64,000 bases of DNA from Methanomassiliicoccales archaeon (GCA_026394395.1 JAPKYK010000004.1:108542-172541), one strand, 5' to 3'; shown: positions 45,692 to 54,499, counted from the first letter of the stretch. Translations and numbers: made by a program. Notes: generated by a model from the letters alone, not told the origin.

Positions 45692-46227
45692 TGCGGCAGG
45701 TACTCGATCGTCCGCCTATCGCCGTCGATGCGGGCCAGCATGCCCATGCCCGCTTGAGCGTCCAGCATGGCGAAGAAAGCGATTATGCCCGTATCGCGTA
45801 TCATCCGCAAGAGCTCGCCTTCCATGATGGCGTGGGAGATGACCTCCTCGTCGTCCACCTTCTCGAAGGTGAAGAGGTAGACGAACAGCTTCTCCCTGGT
45901 CGGGGAGCCCTTCAATCGCTCCACCGCCTCCATGGTCTGCTCCCGCGGCAGGTTCAGACCTAAGATGATCATGGAGTGCTCCCCGCCTTCGGAGGTGAGC
46001 ACGCGCACGCACTAGTGAGGGTCGTTCTCCTCGATCACCTGGCGTTCGCCCTTCATGGTCCGGGCGGCCTCCGGAAGCTCCCCGTCGATCTGCACCGCCA
46101 GGTACTTCGACAGATACTAGTTGGCCATCTCCGGCAGTTCCTCGTTCAGGAACTCTCGGCAGGTGTTCTCGCACCTACCCTTCACCGAATCGCTGAGCGC
46201 TTTCCCATCCACGCGATTCCATGTCAT
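45688..46227 (-). CDS. Unrecognised 179-residue protein with two in-frame TAG codons
   Basis: Read on the minus strand from ATG 46227, the frame is intact for 180 codons except for TAG at codon 37 (46117-46119, context ELPEMAN-TAG-YLSKYL) and codon 72 (46012-46014, context EENDPH-TAG-CVRVL). It ends with TAG. Both sites are in ACTAGT. The sequence between and around them has normal protein composition. I do not recognise the family; the C-terminal half (EEVISHAIMEGELLRMIRDTGIIAFFAML) looks alpha/beta. Candidates are pyrrolysine or read-through coding, or a pseudogene. Only codons from 46008 on could form a plain stop-free frame. Confidence 0.55.
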
Positions 46228-46322
46228 CAGGATTTATTTCACCGTTGCGGGTGCCTCGACGGACGCAGGCGAAGTTCTTCCGCAGGCAAGCATTAAGTCC
46301 CGCGGCGCCAAGTAGCCCCCGG

Positions 46323-47084
46323 ATGAAAGTAGTGGCCGTCATCACCGAGGACTTCCGTTTCTTCTACGGAGCGGTCCGGCTGTTAAAGGAGAAGGGTCAT
46401 CCTTTCATTTCCATGGGGTTCGACGACCCCCTGCCGCTGAACGTGGAGCTGGTGCTGACCACCGAAGCGGAACGGAAGAGGCTGCGGGGGAAGAGGGTGA
46501 TCGCCAGCGACGACCCGGAGAGGGCGGTGAAGACCGCTCTGGCCCTGATGCAGGGCGGCTCCTACAACCGCGTGATAGTGGGCGTAGACCCCGGCCCACG
46601 GCCGGGGGTGGCCTTCCTGGGCGATGGTAAGGCATTGCACTCGGACACCGTCCTCTCCCCGGAGGAGGTGGGGCCGGCGGTGCAGGACTTCCTCTCCCTG
46701 ATAAGCACGAACGAGCTTTTGGTCCGGGTGGGTCACGGCGACCGCACCAACCGCGACCGGGTGATCAACTCGCTGTGGGCCATCACCCGCAACATCGAGA
46801 TGGTGGACGAGACGTCCACCACCCGCCGCACCGGAAGCCCGGACGCCGACGCGGCCATGGCCATATCCAAGATGCGTGGGGAGCTCATCCCGTTCAAGCC
46901 GCAGGTGGAACCGACGCCAGGCGAGCTGAGGGAGATCCAGCGGCTGAGCCGCATCCACAGCGACGGGGCGGTGACCATCTCCTCCGCCCTGGCCGGTGAC
47001 GTAGCACGGGGCGCCCTGGGCTTGGAGGAAGCGATAAAAAAACAGAAGGGGAAAGGGGTTTCAGAGGGCCACGCGAGAGAATGA
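46323..47084 (+). CDS. RuvC-like RNase H-fold protein
   Basis: The protein of about 253 residues has an N-terminal alpha/beta part (KVVAVITEDFRFFYGAVRLL). It then has a strand-loop RVIVGVDPGPRPGVAFLGDG with the first catalytic-type Asp, a middle VDETSTTRRTG with an acidic residue, and a late SPDADAAMAI with two Asp. This order of acidic residues matches RuvC/YqgF-type RNase H nucleases. I infer a nuclease acting on branched DNA or RNA, not proven. The ATG at 46323 lies after CCCCCGG; the frame extends further upstream but the divergent gene at 46227 makes the short start more likely. Its end overlaps AMP phosphorylase. Confidence 0.65.
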   Translation: MKVVAVITEDFRFFYGAVRLLKEKGHPFISMGFDDPLPLNVELVLTTEAERKRLRGKRVIASDDPERAVKTALALMQGGSYNRVIVGVDPGPRPGVAFLGDGKALHSDTVLSPEEVGPAVQDFLSLISTNELLVRVGHGDRTNRDRVINSLWAITRNIEMVDETSTTRRTGSPDADAAMAISKMRGELIPFKPQVEPTPGELREIQRLSRIHSDGAVTISSALAGDVARGALGLEEAIKKQKGKGVSEGHARE

Positions 47085-48581
47085 GGGCACCCTGGCCAGG
47101 ACCATTCCCTGGATGCAAATCGGCTCCAGGCGTATGCCCAGTTTGAGCGCTTCCTGCAGCTTCCACTCGTTCTCGGTGTAGATGGTGTAGATGGTCTCGC
47201 CCTTGTCCACCTTGTTGCCCACCTTCTTGCTGATGACCAGCCCGGCGCCCTTGTCCTTGGGCGAGCCGGCGGTCCGTGCGATGCGCACTAACGCCTTGTT
47301 CTGGATGGCGCCCACATACCCGCTCTGCTTGGCCATCACGTCCACGCTATGCTGCCCGACCTTGATGTCCGTGGACTTTATGTCCGGGTTACCGCCCTGG
47401 GCCTCCACGATCTCCCGGAACTTTTTGAGGGCCTTGCCGCTCTCCAGTATCTGCCGGGCCTTCTCCGAGCCCATGTACTCCCCGCCCATCTCGAAGAGCA
47501 TCCCGCAGATGCTGGTGGTCTTCTCCACCACGCTGTTGGGCGTCTTGGCCCCCTCCAGGATGCTGATGGCCTCGATGGCCTCGAGGGCCGGTCCGATGGC
47601 CCGGCCCACCGGCTGACCACCGTAGGTGATGGCGCACTCCACCCGGATATCCAGCTGCTCTCCTAACTGTATGAAGTCCCGGGCGTACACCTTAGCCATA
47701 TCCATGGTGGGGACCTTGGTGCCATCGCCCATGGGTATGTCGATGACCAGGTAGTTCGCTCCCACGGCCTTCTTCTTGGACATGACGGAAGCGAGCAGCT
47801 GGGCGTGCGGGTCGATACCCAAGGGATACTCGACCTTGATGATCAGGTCGTCCGCCGGCGCCAGGTTCAGCGACCCGCCCCAGGCCATGACCCCGCCCAC
47901 CCTCTCGGTGACGGCCTTGAGCTCCTGAGGCGTCAAGGCCACATTGGCGAAGACCTCCACTATGTCCGAGGTCCCGGCGGCGCTGCTTATAGCTCTAGAG
48001 GAAGTCTTGGGCAGCTTGCACCCGCCCGCGGCCATTATCGGCACCACCAGCAGTGTTATTTTGTTGCCCGGGCACCCGCCCACACTGTGGAAGTCGTATA
48101 TCGGCCCGTTGTCGAACTTGATGGTCTCCCCGGTGGCCACCATCGCTTTCGTGAGATCGGCCGTCTCCCGTATGTTCATCCCCCGGATGTATAATGCGGT
48201 AACGTAAGCGGAAAGCTCGATGTTGGAAAGTGAACGGGAGGAGATGTCGGCGATGAGGGTGTTGATCTCCTCGGTGCTGAGCTCCGCTCCGTCCATCTTC
48301 TTGCGGATGAACTCGATGGACTCAGGCTTGCTAGTAACGCACACTTCCACCATCTCCCCGTCCTCCGCCCCGATGGTCTGGAAGGTGTGGCCGAGCAGGC
48401 CGATTTCCCCCTTTTTGACCACGGTGTCGCTAGTGGTGACGATAGCCACCGTCGTCTTCCCCTCATGGCTCAGTTTGACCCTGTCCTTCTCCCGCAACCC
48501 GAGCTCAGCGCAGTCGAAGTCATGCATCACCACGGACACCTCGCCGGTGTCCACATCCACGTACTTAGCCTTGAGCTTCAT
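47061..48581 (-). CDS. deoA: AMP phosphorylase
   Basis: The protein of 506 residues matches the archaeal AMP phosphorylase (nucleoside-monophosphate phosphorylase) branch of the thymidine-phosphorylase family. It has an extra N-terminal domain (MKLKAKYVDVDTGEVSVVMHDFDCAELGL, about 1-80), then ALYIRGMNIRETADLTKAMV, FDNGPIYDFHSVGGCPGNK, and GRAIGPALEAIEAI. It splits AMP with phosphate to adenine and ribose 1,5-bisphosphate, first step of the AMP-to-phosphoglycerate pathway. ATG 48581 overlaps the rbcL stop as ATGA. Length agrees with the about 500 residues known. Confidence 0.92.
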   Translation of the reverse strand: MKLKAKYVDVDTGEVSVVMHDFDCAELGLREKDRVKLSHEGKTTVAIVTTSDTVVKKGEIGLLGHTFQTIGAEDGEMVEVCVTSKPESIEFIRKKMDGAELSTEEINTLIADISSRSLSNIELSAYVTALYIRGMNIRETADLTKAMVATGETIKFDNGPIYDFHSVGGCPGNKITLLVVPIMAAGGCKLPKTSSRAISSAAGTSDIVEVFANVALTPQELKAVTERVGGVMAWGGSLNLAPADDLIIKVEYPLGIDPHAQLLASVMSKKKAVGANYLVIDIPMGDGTKVPTMDMAKVYARDFIQLGEQLDIRVECAITYGGQPVGRAIGPALEAIEAISILEGAKTPNSVVEKTTSICGMLFEMGGEYMGSEKARQILESGKALKKFREIVEAQGGNPDIKSTDIKVGQHSVDVMAKQSGYVGAIQNKALVRIARTAGSPKDKGAGLVISKKVGNKVDKGETIYTIYTENEWKLQEALKLGIRLEPICIQGMVLARVPSFSRVAL

Positions 48582-49822
48582 GCTAATCCCCACTTCTTTA
48601 TAGCCTCGGCCAGCTCCTTGTGGTCCTTGGCGTACACTTCCAGCTCGACGCCCTCGTAGGCCGCGTCCACCGCCTGGACCATGGCCCGGGCGCCGCCGCG
48701 CACTCCACCTGGATGGCCGGAAACGCCGCCGCCGGCCTGTATCTGCAAATCCGTTCCGGCAATGTCCACGAACTTCTTGATCATTCCAGGGTGCACGCCG
48801 CCAGAAGCGACGGGCATCACCCTCTTGTACGGCAGGTCCTTCGTCAAGCAGATGTCCTTGTTGATCAGGTCCTCTTGGGGCACGCCCTTCATCTTGCCCA
48901 CCCCGAAGGTCCCGACGTGCAAAGCGTCACCGCCCACCATGCGCACCAGGGTGGCGAAGACGTTCATGTTGATCCCCAGGTCCGGGTTCCGGGTCATCGC
49001 CCCATGCATCGTCCGGTGGACGTGGATGGGCAATTTAATGGAGGGGTCCTCGGCCAGCACCTGTATGGCCCCGAAGCCGCAGGTCAGCACGTCCACCATG
49101 AGCTGCGAAGCGCCCAGCTCCTGGGCCCGCTCGGCCACCTCCAGTATCTGATGGCCGTTGGTGCTTACGTTTATGGCGTGGATCATGATGTGCCCGGTCT
49201 CGCTCTTCACCCGGTCCAACGCCTCGGCTATCGCCACCACGCGGTCCTCCAGCGGGCAGAACTTCTGGTTGCTGAGCGTCTCGTCGTCCTTGCCGTTGGT
49301 CAGCCCGCCCATGCCGGCCTCGTACACGTAGTCGGCCGTCTCCTTGGGCGACAGCCCGATCTTGGGCTTGACGATGGTGCCTACCAGGGGCTTCTTCGGT
49401 CGTTTCAGGATCTTACGCATGCCGTCCACGCCGTACTTGGGCCCCTTGAACTCCTTCAACATGCTCTTGGGAAAGACGACGCTCTCCAAGCGGACGCCTT
49501 CCAAGGCCTCCAGGCCGAACAGGTTGCCGGCGATGACGCTCAGTATCTGCGGCACGCCGCCGATGTCCAGGCTGAAGTCCTCCACCGGGAAAGCGATGGT
49601 GGTCATGTTCCCGTCGATGGCCGTGACCTTGCCGCTCCTCCTTAAGAAGTTGTCCTCATTGAGCGTGGACAATTTCGTCCACGTGCCGGTGGACTGCTCA
49701 GTGGCGATGGCCGCCGCGGCCGTGGTCATTTTCATTGCGGTCTTGACCTTGTATCTGCAGATGACGTGGGAATCCACGTCTATGGCCTCGTTCAGATGAA
49801 GGTATCTGTCCTCGTATTCCAT
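48578..49822 (-). CDS. rbcL: Form III ribulose-bisphosphate carboxylase large chain
   Basis: The protein of 414 residues keeps the RuBisCO active-site residues: ATEQSTGTWT, GNLFGLEAL, IVKPKIG (Lys), GKDDE (carbamylated Lys plus Asp/Glu), HVHRTMHGA, HVGTFGVGKMKG (loop 6 Lys), VASGGVHPG and GGGVSGHPGG. The residues just before the carbamylated Lys are NG rather than the usual hydrophobic pair. It fixes CO2 onto ribulose 1,5-bisphosphate to give two 3-phosphoglycerates. Context (R15P isomerase upstream with a 4-nt gap, AMP phosphorylase downstream with overlap) shows use in nucleotide salvage, not a Calvin cycle. Confidence 0.93.
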   Translation of the reverse strand: MEYEDRYLHLNEAIDVDSHVICRYKVKTAMKMTTAAAAIATEQSTGTWTKLSTLNEDNFLRRSGKVTAIDGNMTTIAFPVEDFSLDIGGVPQILSVIAGNLFGLEALEGVRLESVVFPKSMLKEFKGPKYGVDGMRKILKRPKKPLVGTIVKPKIGLSPKETADYVYEAGMGGLTNGKDDETLSNQKFCPLEDRVVAIAEALDRVKSETGHIMIHAINVSTNGHQILEVAERAQELGASQLMVDVLTCGFGAIQVLAEDPSIKLPIHVHRTMHGAMTRNPDLGINMNVFATLVRMVGGDALHVGTFGVGKMKGVPQEDLINKDICLTKDLPYKRVMPVASGGVHPGMIKKFVDIAGTDLQIQAGGGVSGHPGGVRGGARAMVQAVDAAYEGVELEVYAKDHKELAEAIKKWGLA

Positions 49823-49826
49823 GCTA

Positions 49827-50753
49827 TCAATCCTCGTAGAATATGAATTCCTGGCCCAGCTCCTTGACGATCACCTGGTAGGCGGCGTAGGGCGGTATCA
49901 CGCCTATCTCCGTCACGATGGAGTCGATGTACTCCGGCGGGGTGGCATCGAAGACCGGGTTGAAGACCTTTACCTGCGGTGGCACCTCTCCTTCCTTCAC
50001 CACCTCGGTGGCGTCCCTCTCCTCTATCTTGACCAATTCCCCGTATATCGTCCGCGGGGAGAACTTGAAGGTTTCCGCGCAGACGGTGAACGGCACTCGG
50101 GCCTCATGCGCTGCTAGGGCCACCTGCGAGGTTCCGATCTTGTTTATGAGCGCGCCGTTGGAAGCTATGGTGTCCGCGCCTACCAGCACCAGGTTCATGT
50201 CCTTCATGACGTAGCGGACGGCGGAATCGATGATCATGGTGACCGGGATGCCCAATTTCGCCAGGTCGTTGGCCGTGATCACGCCCTGCCTCCAGGGGCG
50301 GGACTCGGTAGCGAACACCTCGAAGCGCTTACCCTGGGCCCAGGCCTCGGCCATTACGGCTATCGCGGCCTTGCTGTTGCAATGCGTCAGGACCTTGTCC
50401 CCGTCGCGGATGCGGTTGGCGCCCAGCTTGCCAATGGTCTTCAGGGCGTTCTTGGAGCGCTTGATGAACCGGTCGGCGTTCGCCTTCACCTTCTCCCGGT
50501 ACTCGACGGCATCGATGAGATGCGAGGTGTCCTTGAACACGTACTGCACGCCGTTCCACAGGGATATGGCAGTGGGGCGGGAGGCCAAGAGGATGTCCCG
50601 GGCCTTTTCCACGCAGGCCTTGAGTTCTTTCAGGTCATCGGTATGGCAGCCCTCGGCCTCGTCCTTCAGGGCTTGGGCCGCCTGGCGGGCGATCTCCGCC
50701 GCCCCCCGTATCTCCATGCTACGAATGCGCTCCGCGATCTCCTCGGCCGACAT
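49827..50753 (-). CDS. Ribose-1,5-bisphosphate isomerase
   Basis: The protein of about 308 residues belongs to the eIF-2B/MtnA-like fold. It has NGVQYVFKDTSHLIDAVEYREK, THCNSKAAIAVMAEAWAQGKRFEVFATESRPWRQGVITANDLAKLGIPVTMIIDSAV, LVGADTIASNGALINKIGTSQVALAAHEA, and a terminal VIPPYAAYQVIVKELGQEF. It converts ribose 1,5-bisphosphate to ribulose 1,5-bisphosphate, the middle step of the AMP pathway. ATG 50753 is the first start fitting the family length; an AGGAGG lies 13 nt upstream and an AGAGG abuts the ATG, so the ribosome site is unusual. Confidence 0.9.
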   Translation of the reverse strand: MSAEEIAERIRSMEIRGAAEIARQAAQALKDEAEGCHTDDLKELKACVEKARDILLASRPTAISLWNGVQYVFKDTSHLIDAVEYREKVKANADRFIKRSKNALKTIGKLGANRIRDGDKVLTHCNSKAAIAVMAEAWAQGKRFEVFATESRPWRQGVITANDLAKLGIPVTMIIDSAVRYVMKDMNLVLVGADTIASNGALINKIGTSQVALAAHEARVPFTVCAETFKFSPRTIYGELVKIEERDATEVVKEGEVPPQVKVFNPVFDATPPEYIDSIVTEIGVIPPYAAYQVIVKELGQEFIFYED

Positions 50754-50800
50754 CCTCTGAGTATCGGTCCTCCTACCAGATAAACGTTGCCCGTCCAGTC

Positions 50801-52516
50801 TCACAAGTTCAGGCGTTTTTTCAGCCCCTCCCAGGGCAGGGAGTTGAGGACCAGCTCCGGCGGCACCCGGCCCCTCTTGGCCGTGGCGACGCCGAATAAC
50901 ATGTAGTCCAATTGCCTGACGTTGTGGGAGTCGGTGTTCACGCAGACGGTGACGCCCCTCTCCCGGGCCATGGCGCAATGCACGTCGTTGAGGTCCAGGC
51001 GCTCGGGAAAGGAATTGACCTCCAGCGACACCCCGTTGTCCTTGGCCGCCTGCATGACCTTCTCCATGTCGAATTGGTACCCTTCCCTCTCCCCGATGAT
51101 GCGGCCGGTGGGGTGCGCGAGAACGTCTACGTGCTCGTTGGAGACGGCGGCGATCAGCCTCTGCGTCATCTCCTCCGGGGGCATCTTGAATCGGCTGTGC
51201 ACCGCCGCGACCACCAGGTCCAGGTCGCCAAGCACCTCCGGCGGGTAGTCCAGGCCGCCGTACTCGTCGATCTCCACCTCCGCCCCGGTGAGCAGGTGGA
51301 CCTCGGGAACAACGCTGGCCGCGGCGTGCACCTTGTCCGCGTTCTCCAGCAGCCGCTCCACGCTGAGGCCGTTACCCACGGTCAATGAGCGGCTGTGGTC
51401 CGTTATCGCCAGATACTCGTACCCGTGGGTGGCCGCGGCCCGGGCCAAGGCCTCCACGCTGTCCACGCCGTCACTGGCCTCCGAGTGCACATGCAGGTCG
51501 CCGCAGATATCGGAAAGGGTGACCGCCCGGGGCACCTCGTTCCTCCTGGCCAGGTCGACCTCCCCGCGGTCCTCGCGCATCTCCGGGGGCATCCACTGCA
51601 ATCCCAGCGCGTCGTACACGCCCTCCTCGGTCTCCCCGGCCACCTTCTCCCCGTCGGCGTTCCGGAAGACCCCGTACTCGTTGAGCTTGAGTCCCAGGTC
51701 CTGGGCCAGGGAGCGCATTCGTACGTTGTGCTCCTTGGAACCGGTGAAATACTGCAGCGCCGCCCCGTAGCTGGAGGGGACGACCACGCGCAGGTCCACC
51801 TGCACCCCGTCCTGCAGGCGTATGGAGGTCTTGGTATCCCCTCTCAGCAGAACCTCCCCCACCTGAGGGTAGGAGACGAAGGCGTCCATGGCCTTGGCGG
51901 CATCCACGCTCCCCACCAGAATGTCGATGTCCCCGATGGTCTCCTTCATGCGGCGCAGGCTGCCTCCCAGGCTGACCAGCTCGAACCCGCAGGAGCGCAT
52001 GTGCTCCTCCAGGGCCTTCCCCCTCGGAAACGCGTAACCGAGCAGCATGCGGCCCTGACGTGACTCCAGGAACCTGATGCCCTTCAGGATGTTCTCCTCG
52101 GTCTTCTCCCCGAAGCCCTTGAGCTTCCTTATCTGATGCATCTCCGCCGCCGTGCGCAGGTCCTGCAGGTTGGTGACCTTCAGCTCCTTGTACAAACGGC
52201 CGGCGGTCTTGGGACCCACGTCCGGCACCCGCATGACCTGCAACAACCCTGCGGGGAACTCGTTCCTCAGGTCGTTCAGGTACTGCAGCTCTCCGGTGCG
52301 GAGTATCTCCACGATTTTATCGTGAATGGCCTTTCCCACCCCGGGAACGGTGTCCAGGTGCCCTCGGACGTACAGGTCCTTGATGTCCTCGGTGAGCGAC
52401 GAGATCTCCTTGACCGCCCGGCGATAGGCCCGGACCTGGAAGAAGGTGTTCTCCTTCAGTTCCAGAAGGTCGGCCACCTCCTCGAGGATGGCGGCCACCT
52501 TGGCGTTGTTCTCCAC
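50801..52516 (-). CDS. polX: PolX family DNA polymerase / exonuclease
   Basis: The protein of 571 residues has helix-hairpin-helix modules (VPGVGKAIHDKIVEI and VPDVGPKTAGRLYKEL, about 60-115), the X-family nucleotidyltransferase motif GSLRRMKETIGDIDILVG (about 180-200), and a C-terminal PHP domain (LHVHSEASDGVDSVE; ITDHSRSLTVGNGLS; LAHPTGRIIG; NTDSHNVRQLDYM). It fills DNA gaps during repair and has 3'-5' exonuclease activity via PHP metals. It is between a small Cys-rich gene (9 bp upstream) and the R15P isomerase (47 bp), i.e. in the AMP-pathway operon. Confidence 0.93.
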   Translation of the reverse strand: MENNAKVAAILEEVADLLELKENTFFQVRAYRRAVKEISSLTEDIKDLYVRGHLDTVPGVGKAIHDKIVEILRTGELQYLNDLRNEFPAGLLQVMRVPDVGPKTAGRLYKELKVTNLQDLRTAAEMHQIRKLKGFGEKTEENILKGIRFLESRQGRMLLGYAFPRGKALEEHMRSCGFELVSLGGSLRRMKETIGDIDILVGSVDAAKAMDAFVSYPQVGEVLLRGDTKTSIRLQDGVQVDLRVVVPSSYGAALQYFTGSKEHNVRMRSLAQDLGLKLNEYGVFRNADGEKVAGETEEGVYDALGLQWMPPEMREDRGEVDLARRNEVPRAVTLSDICGDLHVHSEASDGVDSVEALARAAATHGYEYLAITDHSRSLTVGNGLSVERLLENADKVHAAASVVPEVHLLTGAEVEIDEYGGLDYPPEVLGDLDLVVAAVHSRFKMPPEEMTQRLIAAVSNEHVDVLAHPTGRIIGEREGYQFDMEKVMQAAKDNGVSLEVNSFPERLDLNDVHCAMARERGVTVCVNTDSHNVRQLDYMLFGVATAKRGRVPPELVLNSLPWEGLKKRLNL

Positions 52517-52525
52517 CGTCCCCCC

Positions 52526-53071
52526 TCATCTCTCTTTCTTGCAGACCCAGCGGCACTCCTTGTCCCCGACGGACATCTTATGGGTCTGGCACCATCCGTA
52601 ATCCGGGTTTATGACCTCGCAGAAGCCGTCCACGAAGCGGCCGAACAAGGCGCACAGCTCCGGAGGCTGGTTGGCGAAGGGGCACTCCTTGGCCACCTTG
52701 ACCACGGATATCTCGCTCTTTTCCACGATGGTGCCGCGCACGCCCAGCGCCCCCTCCCACAGGTCGATGAGCGAGGAGATGGCGATGCCGTCCCGGTCCA
52801 CGATCTCATGCTCCTCCAGCGCGCGCACGGCCGCCTTCTTGCCGCCCTGCTTCATCACTGGTCCCATGAGCTCCATGGTGCGTTTCGAGCCATAGGTGCT
52901 CACCATCTCCTTGACCGCCGAAGTTAGGAAATGGTGCAAGATCTTCTTCATCTCCTCGGAGCTGCTGCTCGAGACCACGGCCTTGATGACTGTGGACCAC
53001 CAGATGGTGATGGCCTCCTTGGACATGCTCTCCATCTCCTCCCTCGTCATCGAAACGTCCACTTCTGACAT
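52526..53071 (-). CDS. Cys-rich protein of V4R/ATC-hydrolase-like type
   Basis: The protein of 181 residues is helical in the first 120 residues (MSKEAITIWWSTVIKAVV; ILHHFLTSAVKEMVSTYG). It has a conserved C-terminal block with five Cys (AKECPFANQPPELCALFGRFVDGFCEVINPDYGWCQTHKMSVGDKECRWVC). The GDxxCxW ending resembles V4R or L-2-amino-thiazoline-carboxylate-hydrolase-like domains, which bind small ligands or metal. No enzyme assignment is safe. It is 9 bp upstream of polX and likely co-transcribed. ATG 53071 has GAGGTGATTC about 8 nt upstream. Confidence 0.55.
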   Translation of the reverse strand: MSEVDVSMTREEMESMSKEAITIWWSTVIKAVVSSSSSEEMKKILHHFLTSAVKEMVSTYGSKRTMELMGPVMKQGGKKAAVRALEEHEIVDRDGIAISSLIDLWEGALGVRGTIVEKSEISVVKVAKECPFANQPPELCALFGRFVDGFCEVINPDYGWCQTHKMSVGDKECRWVCKKER

Positions 53072-53188
53072 GGTATGAATCACCTCGGGACCGGCATCTT
53101 GCCCCATTCACTCTATTGTCCTCAGCCATTACTATTTTTTCCCTGATGCGATGGTGTTAAATTGCAGCTGCATCCATAGTGACCAGCG

Positions 53189-54427
53189 ATGACCGGAACG
53201 TCCCTTTACCTGAACGCGGTGAAGCACGTGGAGAAGGTGGGCGCCATGCTGGACATGGACCAGTTCATGGTCGAAAGGCTAAAAAAACCGCAGCTGGTGC
53301 TAGAATGCAACTTCCCGGTGCGCATGGACGACGGAAAGGAACGTATGTTCAGCGGATACCGCGTGCAGCACAGCACGGCCAGGGGGCCGGCGAAGGGCGG
53401 CATACGCTACCATCCCGGGGTCACCCTGGACGAGGTCAAGGCCCTGGCCATGTGGATGACCTGGAAGTGCGCCGTGGTCCAGGTGCCGTTCGGCGGGGCC
53501 AAGGGCGGCGTGGCCTGCGACCCCAAAGCGCTCAGTCAGGGGGAACTGGAACGGCTGACCAGGAGATACACGATGGAGATATTCCCTATCATCGGCCCGA
53601 ACAGGGACATCCCCGCGCCGGACGTAGGCACCGACGCCCAGGTCATGTCCTGGGTCCTGGACGCCTACGCGAAGCTGACCGGGGACCGCTCCGGAGCCGT
53701 GGTCACCGGCAAGCCCTTGGAGCTGGGCGGCTCCCAGGGGAGGGAGGAGGCCACCTCGCGCGGGATCATGGAGGTGGCCACCGCCGGAGCGGAGGAGCAC
53801 GGCATCCGCATGAAGGGTGCCAGGGTGGCGGTGCAGGGCTTCGGGAACGTGGGCTGGAACACCGCCCGGCTGCTCCACCAGGAACGCGAATGCCGCATCG
53901 TGGCCCTCAGCGACTCCCGCGGAGGGATATTCGCCGAAGAGGGCCTGGACCCCCTGAAGGTGCGCGAGCACAAGGACCGCACCGGCTCCCTCCAGGGTTT
54001 CCCGGGCGCCAGGGACGTCAGCAACGCCGAGCTCCTTCGGTTGGAGTGCGACATGCTGGTGCCGGCGGCCATGGAGAACGCCATCGACCGCCAGGAGGCC
54101 GAGGCCTTGCAGGCCCGCATGGTCGTCGAGGGGGCCAACGGGCCCACCACCCCCGCCGCGGACGTGATTCTCTTCGAACGCCGGATACCGGTCCTGCCCG
54201 ACATACTGGCCAACGCCGGCGGCGTGACCGTCAGCTACTTTGAGTGGCATCAGGACCGTCAACAGAAGTTCTGCAGCATCGAGGAGGTCCGGTCGCGCCT
54301 GTCGATCATGATGACCATGGCCTACCGCGACGTATCGTCGATGGCCAGGGAGAAGGCGGTGGACATGCGCACCGCGGCCAACATGATCGCCCTGAAGAAC
54401 GTGGCCAGTTCCATGGCGCGCCCTTGA
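53189..54427 (+). CDS. gdhA: Glutamate (Glu/Leu/Phe/Val family) dehydrogenase
   Basis: The protein of 412 residues has the conserved KGGIRYHPGVTLDEVKALAMWMTWKCAVVQVPFGGAKGGV (glutamate and catalytic Lys sites, about 65-105), PAPDVGTDAQVMSWVLDAY, and the coenzyme domain GARVAVQGFGNVGWNTARLL. It ends with LANAGGVTVSYFEWHQDRQ. It interconverts glutamate with 2-oxoglutarate and ammonia using NAD(P). Cofactor preference is not read from the sequence. The ATG at 53189 is clear. Divergent from the polX operon with an AT-rich 117-bp gap. Confidence 0.95.
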   Translation: MTGTSLYLNAVKHVEKVGAMLDMDQFMVERLKKPQLVLECNFPVRMDDGKERMFSGYRVQHSTARGPAKGGIRYHPGVTLDEVKALAMWMTWKCAVVQVPFGGAKGGVACDPKALSQGELERLTRRYTMEIFPIIGPNRDIPAPDVGTDAQVMSWVLDAYAKLTGDRSGAVVTGKPLELGGSQGREEATSRGIMEVATAGAEEHGIRMKGARVAVQGFGNVGWNTARLLHQERECRIVALSDSRGGIFAEEGLDPLKVREHKDRTGSLQGFPGARDVSNAELLRLECDMLVPAAMENAIDRQEAEALQARMVVEGANGPTTPAADVILFERRIPVLPDILANAGGVTVSYFEWHQDRQQKFCSIEEVRSRLSIMMTMAYRDVSSMAREKAVDMRTAANMIALKNVASSMARP

Positions 54428-54453
54428 TTATAATTTTTAATAATCACCGGCAT

Positions 54454-54466
54454 AGTTTAATATATA
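54454..54466 (+). promoter_or_regulatory. TATA-box promoter of the alba gene
   Basis: GTTTAATATATAG lies about 40 nt before the ATG at 54500; the leader then carries AGAGG 5 nt before the start. The whole 54428-54499 gap is strongly AT-rich, as expected for a highly expressed gene. Confidence 0.6.
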
Positions 54467-54499
54467 GTATCATTAAATTAAATTAGTTCAGAGGACTAG

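Noticed and set aside
46221-46322. Upstream extension of the RuvC-like gene to 46221
   Set aside because: The added 34 residues are basic and unlike the family; this region is the divergent promoter gap, overlapping the start of the gene at 46227.
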